From Aquificaceae bacterium (lineage in GTDB: Bacteria; Aquificota; Aquificia; Aquificales; Aquificaceae), in contig WFPN01000266.1 of NCBI GenBank assembly GCA_015487535.1, positions 1 through 13,630 of the forward strand: a DNA stretch of 13,630 nucleotides, given 5' to 3'. The notes under the pieces were generated by a model, which saw only the letters and a list, made by a program, of their open reading frames with translations, ran no database searches and was not told the origin of the DNA. This document shows, piece after piece, positions 1 through 7,171 of the stretch. A program made the position numbers and the translations under genes. Position 1 is the first letter of the stretch; every line of letters begins with the position of its first letter.

Positions 1-21
1 AGAAGAAAAAGCCGAAGGTAG

Positions 22-372
22 TTATTCTTTAAGTGCGGACTTCACAAGCTCTCTGAAGAAGTCCTTAACTTCCTCCCAGCGTTCGTCTATGTCGGGGTAG
101 CTTTCCTTCTCAGCGCCTTCAAAGTAGGTCAGGCTACGGAGGAATATGCCGAAGTTCCACGATGGGACTTTCTTCTTCAGAGCTTCCTCAAGGTCCTCCA
201 GAGTCCATCCGTGATGGCGCAGGAGACACCATAGGTCATAGAAGTCCTTTTTACTGCCCCTCTGAGCTATCGCTATTGCCTTCATGCAGACTGTGTCAAG
301 GTATTCTTCAGTAATCCCAGACCTTGTTGGCTTCTCTGAAGTTCTCCCTGATTGCTCTTTCATATTCTTCAT
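22..372 (-). pseudogene. C-terminal fragment of AbiEii/AbiGii-type nucleotidyltransferase toxin
   Basis: This 116-aa reading frame matches only the C-terminal third of AbiEii/AbiGii (DUF1814) toxins, which are normally about 250-300 aa. The recognisable part is the helical block around residues 28-50, with M-K-A-I-A-I-A-Q-R-G followed by K-K-D-F-Y-D-L-W and a following L-L. The N-terminal nucleotidyltransferase part, with the expected G-G-T-A-L and R-x-S-x-D-x-D motifs, is absent. An in-frame stop lies just upstream of position 372, so the frame cannot extend further. The first roughly 15 residues look unrelated to the family and may be read-through of foreign sequence. No AbiEi-like antitoxin is seen next to it. 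I infer an inactivated remnant in a scarred toxin-antitoxin region. The family call rests on motif memory and is fairly good; the pseudogene call is strong because the catalytic domain is missing. Confidence 0.6.
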
Positions 373-586
373 CGCTCACTTCAAGAATAAGCTTCCAGAA
401 GGACTTGTTTCTCTTGTCAAACCTGTGGACGTATTCAAGAAAGAGACTGCGGAGCTTTTCCTTTCTGTGCTTTCTCAATACCTTCCTGGGGTCTTCATAA
501 AGCATCTCTCTTATAGTGATTTCCCTGTCGCTTTTTACTCCGTCCCATGCAAGGTTCATAGGAATAAGATAAACCGAAATGGACAT
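308..586 (-). CDS. Hypothetical charged small protein (uncertain reality)
   Basis: The frame is open from 694 down to 308; I start it at the internal ATG at 586, giving 92 aa. The part upstream of 586 runs antisense to the HipS-like gene and looks non-coding. The product is very rich in Lys, Arg and Glu, like real proteins of this genome, with a segment F-W-K-L-I-L near the middle-to-end followed by an acidic/basic helix. I do not recognise a family. Its 3' end overlaps the AbiEii fragment by about 65 bases and its start overlaps the divergent hipS start by 8 bases, which is unusual for two intact genes. It may be a decayed or recombined remnant, or a chance frame opposite nothing. No function is proposed. 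Confidence 0.3.
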   Translation of the reverse strand: MSISVYLIPMNLAWDGVKSDREITIREMLYEDPRKVLRKHRKEKLRSLFLEYVHRFDKRNKSFWKLILEVSDEEYERAIRENFREANKVWDY

Positions 587-869
587 CAAAGCATACCACG
601 GAAGCTCTTTTATAGGGGGGCTCTTTAAAAACTCGGAGAGGGAGTATGCCTCTGAATATTCGGATACAGCGGATACGCATCTGTGTCTCTCCATGCCGAA
701 TACCCAGCGTATTTATATAAGCAGATTCCACCTTCACCCCTTCTTTGATACCTTCCTTCCCGAGGGTTATCTCTTTGAGCTTCTCAGAAATTTCATAAAC
801 AAGAGGGAAGGCAGAGCTGACGACTTTACCATGCTCTACTACCTTGCGGGGGAGTGGAAGGAAGGATAA
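579..869 (+). CDS. HipS-like protein (HipA N-subdomain 1)
   Basis: The 96-aa product resembles the N-terminal subdomain of HipA-family kinases. It has an opening strand K-A-Y-H-G, a Gly-Gly-Leu turn, a F/Y-x-Y stretch, then L-S-M-P at about residues 37-40 and the hallmark H-P-F-F-D-T-F-L-P-E-G at about residues 53-63. In classical HipA this is followed in the same chain by the kinase; here the frame ends at 869 and the kinase part continues in another frame from 854. That arrangement matches the tripartite HipBST type, in which HipS is a separate protein of about 100 aa. A one-base frameshift in a former hipA would look the same. No HipB-like helix-turn-helix gene is visible upstream. Because the partner kinase is truncated, the gene is probably a non-functional relic, or at most an orphan. 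Confidence 0.6.
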   Translation: MDIKAYHGSSFIGGLFKNSEREYASEYSDTADTHLCLSMPNTQRIYISRFHLHPFFDTFLPEGYLFELLRNFINKREGRADDFTMLYYLAGEWKEG

Positions 870-1366
870 GGTTGGAGGGAAAGGAGAGACCTGAAGGAGA
901 GAAAGCTCTATTCCTTGAAGATGTGCTTGAGAACAATACGTGGGACACCTTCAGGGCTTTGCTCAATGCCTTCCTTTACAGGAACGCCATAGGGGGAGTC
1001 CAGCCAAAGACCGTGGTTCCTGTCGAGGGCAAAGAATACATCATCAAGACCTTCGGAGAAGAATACCCTGAACTTGCTCGGAACGAATACTTTTGCATGA
1101 GAGCTGTGGAAAGGGCTGGAGTAAGGATACCGAGGATATACCTCTCTCGGAACGGTAGGTTCCTTGTGGTAGAGAAGTTTACCGTGGGCGAATACTCCGG
1201 GTTTAAGGAGATAGGTTCTTTGCTCGGCAAAACGAGGGATACCAAGTATGAGGGGAGCTACGAACAGATAGCGAAGGCTATAAGGAACTTCTCTACCTCT
1301 CCGGAAGAAGACCTCAAGACCTACTACAAGCTAACGGTCATGAACGCTTCTATACTTGCCCTGTAA
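854..1366 (+). pseudogene. HipT/HipA-like kinase, truncated before the catalytic core
   Basis: Starting at GTG 854 (16 bases overlapping the HipS-like ORF), 170 aa match the N-terminal half of HipT/HipA serine/threonine kinases. Visible features are the glycine-loop region A-I-G-G-V-Q-P-K-T at about residues 46-54, a probable ATP-binding Lys in Y-I-I-K-T at about 62-66, the following N-E-Y-F, and K-Y-E-G-S-Y-E further on. The expected next block, with N-G-D-x-H-x-K-N catalytic residues, is missing: the match ends near T-V-M-N-A, and the last five residues come from the flanking transposase relic. Family members run to about 300 aa or more, so roughly half is gone. Kinase activity is therefore not expected. 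The two serines of the S-I-S loop in HipT proteins are Ala and Gly here. The frame otherwise lacks internal stops, suggesting a recent break. Confidence 0.65.
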
Positions 1367-1512
1367 CCTTCGTCCGAGAGGTATTTCTGAACGTCTCTTA
1401 GAGACATACCTCTGAAGTAGAGAAGGACTGCTTTTGCCTTTACACTTGAAGGAACTCTGTGCTAGTGGTAAACTTTATCAAGTAGTTCTCTTACAAGCAT
1501 TACAGCGCTCAT
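1345..1512 (-). pseudogene. Transposase 5' fragment with in-frame stop
   Basis: Reading the minus strand from ATG 1512 gives sixteen codons, a TAG stop, then 39 more codons in the same frame. The second part contains A-V-L-L-Y-F-R-G-M-S-L-R-D-V-Q-K-Y-L, the N-terminal helix-turn-helix pattern common in DDE transposases of bacterial and archaeal insertion sequences. A GAGGT sits just before the ATG. Similarity stops near 1345, exactly where the truncated hipT on the other strand also loses its family match, so 1345 marks a deletion or recombination junction. The catalytic DDE domain is absent. The exact IS family cannot be named from this length. Confidence 0.5.
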
Positions 1513-1524
1513 ACCTCAATTCTA

Positions 1525-1544
1525 ACCCCTCCACTCGGAGGGGC
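1525..1544 (-). terminator. GC-rich hairpin, possible terminator of the long minus-strand operon
   Basis: CCCCTCC at 1526-1532 and GGAGGGG at 1537-1543 form a perfect 7-bp stem with a 4-base loop; a G-T pair (1525/1544) could extend it. On the minus strand the stem is followed by TTAGAATT, a weak U-rich run. It lies 64 bases beyond the stop of the EAL-like gene, so it may end that transcript. It could instead be part of the end of the decayed insertion sequence, whose transposase starts just beyond. Confidence 0.4.
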
Positions 1545-1607
1545 TCCCTTGCTTGAAAAAGTTGACAACCTCTTCTGTCTCACCCCTCAATTATCTTGAT
1601 ATGCTCA

Positions 1608-2216
1608 CTAAGGTCTATAGCTTAGACCTTTCTTTGCAAACAGATCCCGTTTGAGTTCCTGTTCGTAAAATCCCATCCACAGGAACTTATCAGAAACCAC
1701 ACTGAACTCAGCCGGGGTTTCAACATGGGTGACCACCAACGTGGAGCCGGTAAAATCCTGGATCATCTCTCCGACGACGCGAATACTCTTGGGAGAGAGG
1801 GCCTCCAGCTCCTTGATCGGGATCTTGATGTAATCGGGAGATACCTTTTTTATAAGCTCAAAGTGTTCTTGAGTAAACCTGACGTGATCGAAGCTCAGCC
1901 TCGGGATCTTCTCCCTTATCCGACCGATATCTATTTCGTATCTTAGAAGGCTCTCTATGTCCAGCTCCAGCACGACGTTTGCTTCTCTCCCTTCGTTCTC
2001 AAGTATCCTTTCGATTTCTTGGAACTCCGCAACGAGGGTCTGAACGTTCAGGTTCAGAAAGAGCAGCAAACCCCTACATGTTTTCTTCACCCTCATTAGG
2101 TTCAGGTGGAACAAGGCTACGTCTTTGAAGGATGGGAACTTGCGTGCCGATTCTCCGGCAAAAACTTCACACCCGACCTTCTCAGCCCCTCTGTAAACCC
2201 CCATTATTCTGAACAT
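1608..2216 (-). CDS. Degenerate EAL-domain protein
   Basis: The 202-aa protein has the pattern of an EAL (cyclic di-GMP phosphodiesterase) domain but with eroded active-site motifs. E-V-F stands where E-A-L is expected near the start; the L-N-L-N strand, the L-E-L-D strand, Y-I-K-I-P (usual Y-I-K-I-D) and H-V-E-T (usual E-G-V-E-T) follow in the right order. The D-D-F-G motif is reduced to F-D-H-V, and the first Glu of E-G-V-E is Thr. At about 200 aa it is shorter than a full domain of about 240. Catalysis is therefore doubtful; nucleotide binding or a purely protein-binding role is possible. I chose ATG 2216 because AAGGAG lies 8 bases upstream; the GTG at 2225 overlaps that ribosome site. 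It follows the chemoreceptor gene after 5 bases and is the last gene of the operon. Confidence 0.6.
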   Translation of the reverse strand: MFRIMGVYRGAEKVGCEVFAGESARKFPSFKDVALFHLNLMRVKKTCRGLLLFLNLNVQTLVAEFQEIERILENEGREANVVLELDIESLLRYEIDIGRIREKIPRLSFDHVRFTQEHFELIKKVSPDYIKIPIKELEALSPKSIRVVGEMIQDFTGSTLVVTHVETPAEFSVVSDKFLWMGFYEQELKRDLFAKKGLSYRP

Positions 2217-2221
2217 ATCTC

Positions 2222-3868
2222 TCACTCCTTAAGCTTGAACCTTTCTATCTCACCGCTGACCTCCTCCGCCACATTGTTGAGGTTCTCGCCTTCCCTGGAT
2301 ACTTCTTCTATCTTCTCCGTATTCTTTCTCGACAGCTCAGCTATCTCGGTGGTGCTATTCAAGATGTTGTCTATCACAGCGCTCTGTTCCTCAACGGCTG
2401 TTGCCACCTGGGTCATCATATCCGCAACCTCCCTGTACTTCTGAGCTATGCTCACCAGGCTCTGAGCTGTCTCGTTAGTAGCCAGAACGGAGTCGTCTAT
2501 CGCCCTGCCCACATGCGCTACGAGCTCCTGTATGCTCTGAGCAGCTTTGGCGCTGTTTTCTGCGAGCTTCCTGACCTCGTCCGCAACCACCGCAAACCCT
2601 CTCCCCATCTCTCCAGCCCTCGCAGCCTCTATAGCAGCGTTCAGAGCGAGGAGGTTCGTCTGCTCCGCTATCTCGATTATCCTCCCTACGAACTCTTTTA
2701 TATCGTCCCCCGCCTTCTTGACGGACCTCATCGCCGCCTGGAGGTGCCCCACGTTCTCCTCACCCTTCTCTATCTCCTTCCCCACCTCACCGCTCAGGTT
2801 CCTGACCTTCTCCGTGTTCTCCGCTATAACTCTCAGGGAAGAGGAGAACTCGTCTATTGCAGAGGATATGCTGTTTATGTCCGTATCCTGGTTCACTATG
2901 TTATCAGCCACCGCCTTCAACTCTCCGCTCAGCTCCCTTAGCCCGCTCGCTATGTTTCTAAAACCCTCAAGTGCCTTCCTGAGAGCTCCTGATAGCCCGT
3001 CGAGCCCCTTGTTGGAGTTCAGCCTAAGCCTCTCGAACTCACCTTCCATAGGGGTCTCCATCCTGTAGCTCAGATCAGCGTTTGCGAGCCTCTCCATCGC
3101 CTCGCTCAGCTCGGAAAAGACCCTGTGGAGTTTCTCCATGAGCTCGTCGTAGGCCCTCGCCATCTCTCCCACCTCGTCGTCGAGTTTGCTCCTGACCCTG
3201 TCCGAGAAGTTTCCCTTAGAGGCCTTCTCCATGGCGCTCTTTATCCTTCCTATGACGTTTACGTATCTGCCGAAGAACCTGTTAACGTAGAGGTATGCGA
3301 GGACAGCAAAGGCGAGGAAAACTATCACAACGATCCCCGCTATCTTCATCCCGAGAGCTTTGAAGCCTGAGACGTCGAAGACAACGGTAACTCCACCCAG
3401 GACGGTTCCCTCCTTCACGTTGTGGCACAAGAGACAGTTTATGTCTGGATACTTCTTGGCTATGTAAGGTATGGTTACCCTGAATGTAGCTCCAGTAAGA
3501 GTTTCCTTCATCTCCTCGTAGGGCTTTCCGGTTTTGAGGACCTCAAGGTCGAACCTGTCCCTCGGCCTTTCCTGCTCCCTTCCTTTGCCGAATTGCTTTG
3601 AGACAGCCTCCCCCCTTATCACGTACATTTCCTTGACACCTTCCAAGTCTTTTATAGCCTTTAAGAAGAAGTCTCTACGGTCCATAGTCCCCGTCATCAT
3701 GTGGGCGTTGAGGCCGATTCTGACCAGCTCCGCAACTACCTTTGAGGTTCTCTCAGAAGCCTTAACGGAGTAAGACCTTGCGGAGAGGAGGAGGAAGACC
3801 ACGCCCGTGAGGGCGAGGACCACTACCATCCCTATCACCCTTACGCTTATCTTCTTCTTAAGACTCAT
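2222..3868 (-). CDS. Methyl-accepting chemotaxis protein with periplasmic heme-c sensor domain
   Basis: A 548-aa chemoreceptor. Residues about 9-30 form the first membrane segment. Residues about 31-172 are an extracytoplasmic domain carrying C145-L-L-C148-H149, a c-type heme attachment motif, with a preceding F-G-K-G and a following G-G-V, as in heme-containing receptors of Geobacter-like bacteria. The second membrane segment is at about 173-196, followed by a HAMP-like linker. The signalling coiled coil has its conserved tip at about 399-440 ([18 protein letters not shown]). There is no C-terminal N-W-E-T-F tether. By family knowledge such domains sense redox state or small ligands such as O2 or NO, and the tip contacts CheA/CheW. 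Six bases separate it from the upstream V4R gene, so it appears co-transcribed with the sulfur genes, which is odd for a receptor. The heme claim rests on the motif and periplasmic placement. Confidence 0.9.
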   Translation of the reverse strand: MSLKKKISVRVIGMVVVLALTGVVFLLLSARSYSVKASERTSKVVAELVRIGLNAHMMTGTMDRRDFFLKAIKDLEGVKEMYVIRGEAVSKQFGKGREQERPRDRFDLEVLKTGKPYEEMKETLTGATFRVTIPYIAKKYPDINCLLCHNVKEGTVLGGVTVVFDVSGFKALGMKIAGIVVIVFLAFAVLAYLYVNRFFGRYVNVIGRIKSAMEKASKGNFSDRVRSKLDDEVGEMARAYDELMEKLHRVFSELSEAMERLANADLSYRMETPMEGEFERLRLNSNKGLDGLSGALRKALEGFRNIASGLRELSGELKAVADNIVNQDTDINSISSAIDEFSSSLRVIAENTEKVRNLSGEVGKEIEKGEENVGHLQAAMRSVKKAGDDIKEFVGRIIEIAEQTNLLALNAAIEAARAGEMGRGFAVVADEVRKLAENSAKAAQSIQELVAHVGRAIDDSVLATNETAQSLVSIAQKYREVADMMTQVATAVEEQSAVIDNILNSTTEIAELSRKNTEKIEEVSREGENLNNVAEEVSGEIERFKLKE

Positions 3869-3874
3869 GGCAAT

Positions 3875-4369
3875 TCACTCCCTGACGATTTCAAAGGCAC
3901 ATATATCTCTGTCCTGAGCTGAACACTCGGTCTCTTTACACTTCCACTTTTTACCTGTGAGTTCTTCAAACAACCCCTCAAGTGCCCCGCTCAGAGGAAT
4001 ACATACAGGCTTTTTACTCTTCCCCACCGCTTCAGCGAAGACGGAGTTAACCACTTTTAATCTTATCGTGTTCTCGTCTACATCTAAGCTTCCTACATTG
4101 CAGACACCTGTCTCGTTAAGGAAAACTTTCACATACTCGGACGCAGTTTCCAGGTCTTTAATCTCGGGCCCGAGCATTTCTTTAAGTATATGAGCCGCTA
4201 TGTTACCAGCCTTCTTGCCTGAAAAGTTTAAAATTCCCCCTATCCCAAAACCCGACAGTTTAAATATCTGGGAGTAAAATTCCCTTATTGGGGCTTTTGG
4301 AAGAATAAGGCCTTCTTTCCTTAAGTAAATCCTTACCTTTGAGATGGCTTCCTCGTTGACATCACCCAT
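3875..4369 (-). CDS. V4R (4-vinyl reductase-type) domain protein
   Basis: A 164-aa stand-alone V4R-like protein. Key signs are a Gly-rich segment after the first third (S-G-F-G-I-G-G), a middle V-F-A-E-A-V strand, C-I-P-L-S-G-A-L-E-G-L, and the C-terminal K-E-T-E-C-S-A-Q-D-R-D-I-C-A-F-E, which carries the paired cysteines typical of this fold. V4R domains bind small hydrophobic or tetrapyrrole-related ligands and occur in regulators and in chlorophyll and methanogen-related proteins; the ligand here is unknown. I place the start at ATG 4369, where GGAGG lies 7 bases upstream; an in-frame TTG at 4384 would overlap that site. It begins one base after the stop of the flavoprotein gene, implying translational coupling. 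It may sense or carry something for the adjacent redox proteins; that is inference. Confidence 0.65.
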   Translation of the reverse strand: MGDVNEEAISKVRIYLRKEGLILPKAPIREFYSQIFKLSGFGIGGILNFSGKKAGNIAAHILKEMLGPEIKDLETASEYVKVFLNETGVCNVGSLDVDENTIRLKVVNSVFAEAVGKSKKPVCIPLSGALEGLFEELTGKKWKCKETECSAQDRDICAFEIVRE

Positions 4370-4370
4370 C

Positions 4371-5576
4371 TCAATTCCTCCCAACGTAAGTCTGTGCGAA
4401 AATCTCTTCGACCAGCTCGGCGTAAGAAGGATGGGAGAAGGAACCTCCCATAAGGGAAGAAAACACGTTTACAACCTCGGAAATTCCGTACCCTATACCG
4501 CACAGGAACAGGGGCTTACCCCCTTCACTGTAACCTATTCTGAGTATGCCTCCTTTGTGATTCACGAAGCTTTTGGGATTCAGAGACATGGACAGATGTT
4601 CTGTCCGAGCAACCTTGTCCGGATCTCCTACGAAACCCACCTCGTAGGCGGAGGTTATAACAACCGGAACGTTGGAGGGTTCAAAGGTCAAACTCTTTCC
4701 TTCAGTTATGTTGTGTGCAACTACCCTTGCCTTCTCAAAGGCGAAGCCGGCTCCCATCGGAGGAACTATGTCCCCGACGGCATAAACACCCGGTAAATTT
4801 GTCTCAAGATACTCGTCAACCTCCACAAAACCGTCGGGACGTTTCTTAATAAAAGGAAAAGCCTCGGAACAAAAGTTTGGTTCCCTTCCGGTAGCCACAA
4901 TTATCGTATCCGCCCGAGTTTCTTCTCCTACTACCTCGATACCGATTTCATCGAAGGCAACCTCCAGCTTTGCGGAAAAGGATTCGGGAATCTGGGGCAG
5001 GGACGATAGGAGTCTATCTCTCACAAGAATGCCGACTTCAAAACCGAACGCTTTCAATATGAAAGCAAGCTCACATGCAGAAGGCCCCTCACCTTTTATA
5101 AGAATTTTCCCCTCTGGAAATACCTTGCCTGTTAAGATGTCTTCAGGATGTATACCCTGTTCCTTCGGTTTAGAACCGCAGGCGAGAACTATACGATCGC
5201 CAACGAGCTTTAGGCTTCCTACCTTCACAACCTTTTCATCCACAAGTTCACCCTCGCCGTAAACGATCTCAAGCCCTTTTCTTCTGAGAAAATCTTCTGC
5301 GTTCTTCCTCAGTGCAGACACCCTTTCCTGGGTTTTCGATACGGCTCCCCTCCAATCGAGGGCGAGAGTTTTACCGGTAACCTGCTTCAGCTTCAAAGCT
5401 GAAACCGCAAGGTTGTACAAGTAGTCCTTGGGAATACAGCCGGCATTGAGGCACGTCCCTCCGAACAAGGACTTTTCAATGAGACAAACCTTTAGCCCTC
5501 TTTCAAGCAAGAGCTTTGCTGTTTTGTAGCCTCCCGGACCGCTCCCTACTACTATGACATCAAACTTCCTCTCCAC
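4371..5576 (-). CDS. Dihydrolipoamide dehydrogenase-like FAD disulfide oxidoreductase
   Basis: A 401-aa flavoprotein of the class I pyridine nucleotide-disulfide oxidoreductase family. The FAD-binding G-S-G-P-G-G is at residues 11-16, and the redox disulfide G-G-T-C42-L-N-A-G-C47-I-P-K at 39-50. The A-T-G-R-E-P-N and Y-A-V-G-D signatures of the FAD domain are both present. The dimerisation domain ends with H382-P-S-Y-A-E387, matching the H-P-T-x-x-E catalytic base pair. At 401 aa it is about 60 aa shorter than ordinary Lpd; the NAD-binding part is compact and its second dinucleotide motif is weak (G-E-G-P-S-A). Start is GTG 5576 with GGAGGT upstream; it overlaps the upstream gene by 17 bases. 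No lipoyl-domain or decarboxylase genes are nearby, so it is unlikely to serve pyruvate dehydrogenase; a sulfur-related or thioredoxin-like partner is more likely. Confidence 0.85.
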   Translation of the reverse strand: MERKFDVIVVGSGPGGYKTAKLLLERGLKVCLIEKSLFGGTCLNAGCIPKDYLYNLAVSALKLKQVTGKTLALDWRGAVSKTQERVSALRKNAEDFLRRKGLEIVYGEGELVDEKVVKVGSLKLVGDRIVLACGSKPKEQGIHPEDILTGKVFPEGKILIKGEGPSACELAFILKAFGFEVGILVRDRLLSSLPQIPESFSAKLEVAFDEIGIEVVGEETRADTIIVATGREPNFCSEAFPFIKKRPDGFVEVDEYLETNLPGVYAVGDIVPPMGAGFAFEKARVVAHNITEGKSLTFEPSNVPVVITSAYEVGFVGDPDKVARTEHLSMSLNPKSFVNHKGGILRIGYSEGGKPLFLCGIGYGISEVVNVFSSLMGGSFSHPSYAELVEEIFAQTYVGRN

Positions 5577-5979
5577 ATTCTACCTCCGCTTCGTAAAACT
5601 TCCTGAGCATTAAGCTTATCTGCCTTTTACTTCTCTGGTATAAGTTGATGTCTAAGAGTAGGCGATCTACCTTGTCTGCAAGGTTTACAAACCTGTTCAA
5701 GAGCACCTCTATTCGCTTTTCCTCCACGTGCATTAAGGTATACTTCCTAACAAAGACGCCTCTTATGAATATGAGAATCGCCGGCATCTCCCTTTCGTAC
5801 ACGTACTTCAGAACTGAAGGACACTTCCGGGGTGTGCAGAACAGAACAAACACCTTCCGTTCTATAGCAGAGCGCAGCTTAAGATATATTTCGTCCGCGA
5901 ACTCGCTTACATAAACCACGAAAGTTTTCTCTTCACTAAGGAGCATGTCGAATGAGGGTCTGTCCAAGACCTGCACCAT
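5560..5979 (-). CDS. Unknown protein, thioredoxin-fold-like without CXXC
   Basis: The product is 139 aa from ATG 5979, or 144 aa from ATG 5994. I prefer 5979 because AAGGG lies a few bases upstream while 5994 has no ribosome site. The first 95 residues suggest a thioredoxin-like alternation: a strand F-V-V-Y-V, a helix, a strand V-F-V-L-F, then M-P-A-I-L-I-F-I-R-G-V-F, which resembles the cis-proline strand and hairpin of thioredoxins. The active-site CXXC is absent; only scattered cysteines (C-T-P-R-K-C and one near the end) remain. The C-terminal 45 residues look helical. It sits between sat and the disulfide oxidoreductase, overlapping the latter by 17 bases, so a structural or partner role with that enzyme is plausible. 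The fold assignment is tentative. Confidence 0.55.
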   Translation of the reverse strand: MVQVLDRPSFDMLLSEEKTFVVYVSEFADEIYLKLRSAIERKVFVLFCTPRKCPSVLKYVYEREMPAILIFIRGVFVRKYTLMHVEEKRIEVLLNRFVNLADKVDRLLLDINLYQRSKRQISLMLRKFYEAEVECGEEV

Positions 5980-6013
5980 CGGAGCCCTTAACATTATAGC
6001 GCTTTATGAACGG

Positions 6014-7171
6014 TTATTCGCCAACATGGACACGGGTCTTCCCATAGCTCTGTATAAGCAGATCTGCCACTTCAGGCCTGATCACGTTAGAGGGGGGTAC
6101 ACGTCCATTTCTTATCATATCCCTTATCCCAGTCATGCTCACGTAAATCCTGTTCTCCTCTGAGTGTCCACAGCTCTTATCAGACGCCATACACTCGCAG
6201 ATGGAACAGTAGAATACTGCGGATACCCTTACTATCTCTATACCTATGTCTTCGGGAAGGTTGTCAAAGATCCTGTGGGCTGCATAAGGATCATAGAAAT
6301 TACCAACGCCCGCGTGATCCCTCCCTACTATAAAGTGGGTGCACCCGAAGTTCTTTCTTATGATCGCGTGAAAAACCGCCTCCCTCGGACCTGCATACCT
6401 CATGGAGGTGGCAAGACCCGAGAGCAAAACCCTCCCTTTAGGGTAGTAGCTGTTTGTGAGAAGCTCGTAAGCTCTGAGTATTATTCTGGAATCAAAATCA
6501 TCGGACTTCTTCCATCCGAGAATCGGGTTTATAAAGAGTCCATCCCCCATCTCGAGCCCCAGTCTCTGGAGGTACTCGTGTGCCCTGTGGGGGGCGTTCC
6601 TGGTTTGAAAGCCCACGATTCTCTTCCAACCTCTGTATTCGAATATCCTCCTCGTGTCCTCCGGTCTCAGGATCCACTCCCTGAAAGGTATCTCAATCTC
6701 CTCCAGGAGCCACACATCCCCTCCCACAGCCCACTCACCCTTAGAGTAGAAGTGTCTCACCCCAGGGTGCGCCTCGCTCTCAGTGCCCCAGACGAGACCC
6801 GCTATCCTCCTCAGGTCTATCCTGAACACCTCCTTCACATCCACGACCGCTCTGAACATGCCCTTCGTGTCTTTCAGTAGGACACGTCCATCGGTGGGTA
6901 TATCAGGCTTCTCCTTCATCTGAAGTAGAACGGGTATGGTCCATACCGCCCCATCGGGAAGCTTCATTTCGTGAGCGACCGAGAGGAGATCCTCACTTCC
7001 CATAAAGCCCTTTAGGGGGCTGAAAACGCCCGTGGCTATGTTCTCAACGTCCATGAGAACCTCCTCGTCAACCTCAAGGGAAGGGTAGAAGTGTGACTCC
7101 TCAAGGATGATCTTCTTCTCCCTTTCGGGGACTATCCTGCTCACCAGGGTCCCGCCGTGGGGTTTCAGCAT
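6014..7171 (-). CDS. sat: Sulfate adenylyltransferase (ATP sulfurylase)
   Basis: A 385-aa monofunctional ATP sulfurylase that makes adenosine 5'-phosphosulfate (APS) and pyrophosphate from sulfate and ATP in the cytoplasm. The catalytic motifs are intact: Q-T-R-N at about 189-192, H-R-A-H at 195-198 and G-R-D-H-A-G-V-G at 283-290. A cluster C322-x2-C325-x8-C334-x-H336 matches the zinc site seen in bacterial and archaeal homologues. There is no APS kinase domain, unlike the bifunctional enzymes of some relatives, and none elsewhere in the window, which fits direct reduction of APS by the CysH in this operon. Start ATG 7171 overlaps the cobA stop by 7 bases and has GGGAGG upstream. In sulfur oxidisers the same enzyme can run in reverse; cysH and sir in the operon argue for assimilation here. 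Confidence 0.95.
   Translation of the reverse strand: MLKPHGGTLVSRIVPEREKKIILEESHFYPSLEVDEEVLMDVENIATGVFSPLKGFMGSEDLLSVAHEMKLPDGAVWTIPVLLQMKEKPDIPTDGRVLLKDTKGMFRAVVDVKEVFRIDLRRIAGLVWGTESEAHPGVRHFYSKGEWAVGGDVWLLEEIEIPFREWILRPEDTRRIFEYRGWKRIVGFQTRNAPHRAHEYLQRLGLEMGDGLFINPILGWKKSDDFDSRIILRAYELLTNSYYPKGRVLLSGLATSMRYAGPREAVFHAIIRKNFGCTHFIVGRDHAGVGNFYDPYAAHRIFDNLPEDIGIEIVRVSAVFYCSICECMASDKSCGHSEENRIYVSMTGIRDMIRNGRVPPSNVIRPEVADLLIQSYGKTRVHVGE

Noticed and set aside
6164..6880. 238-codon open frame on the plus strand
   Set aside because: Antisense to sat, whose catalytic motifs are intact; the composition looks non-coding.
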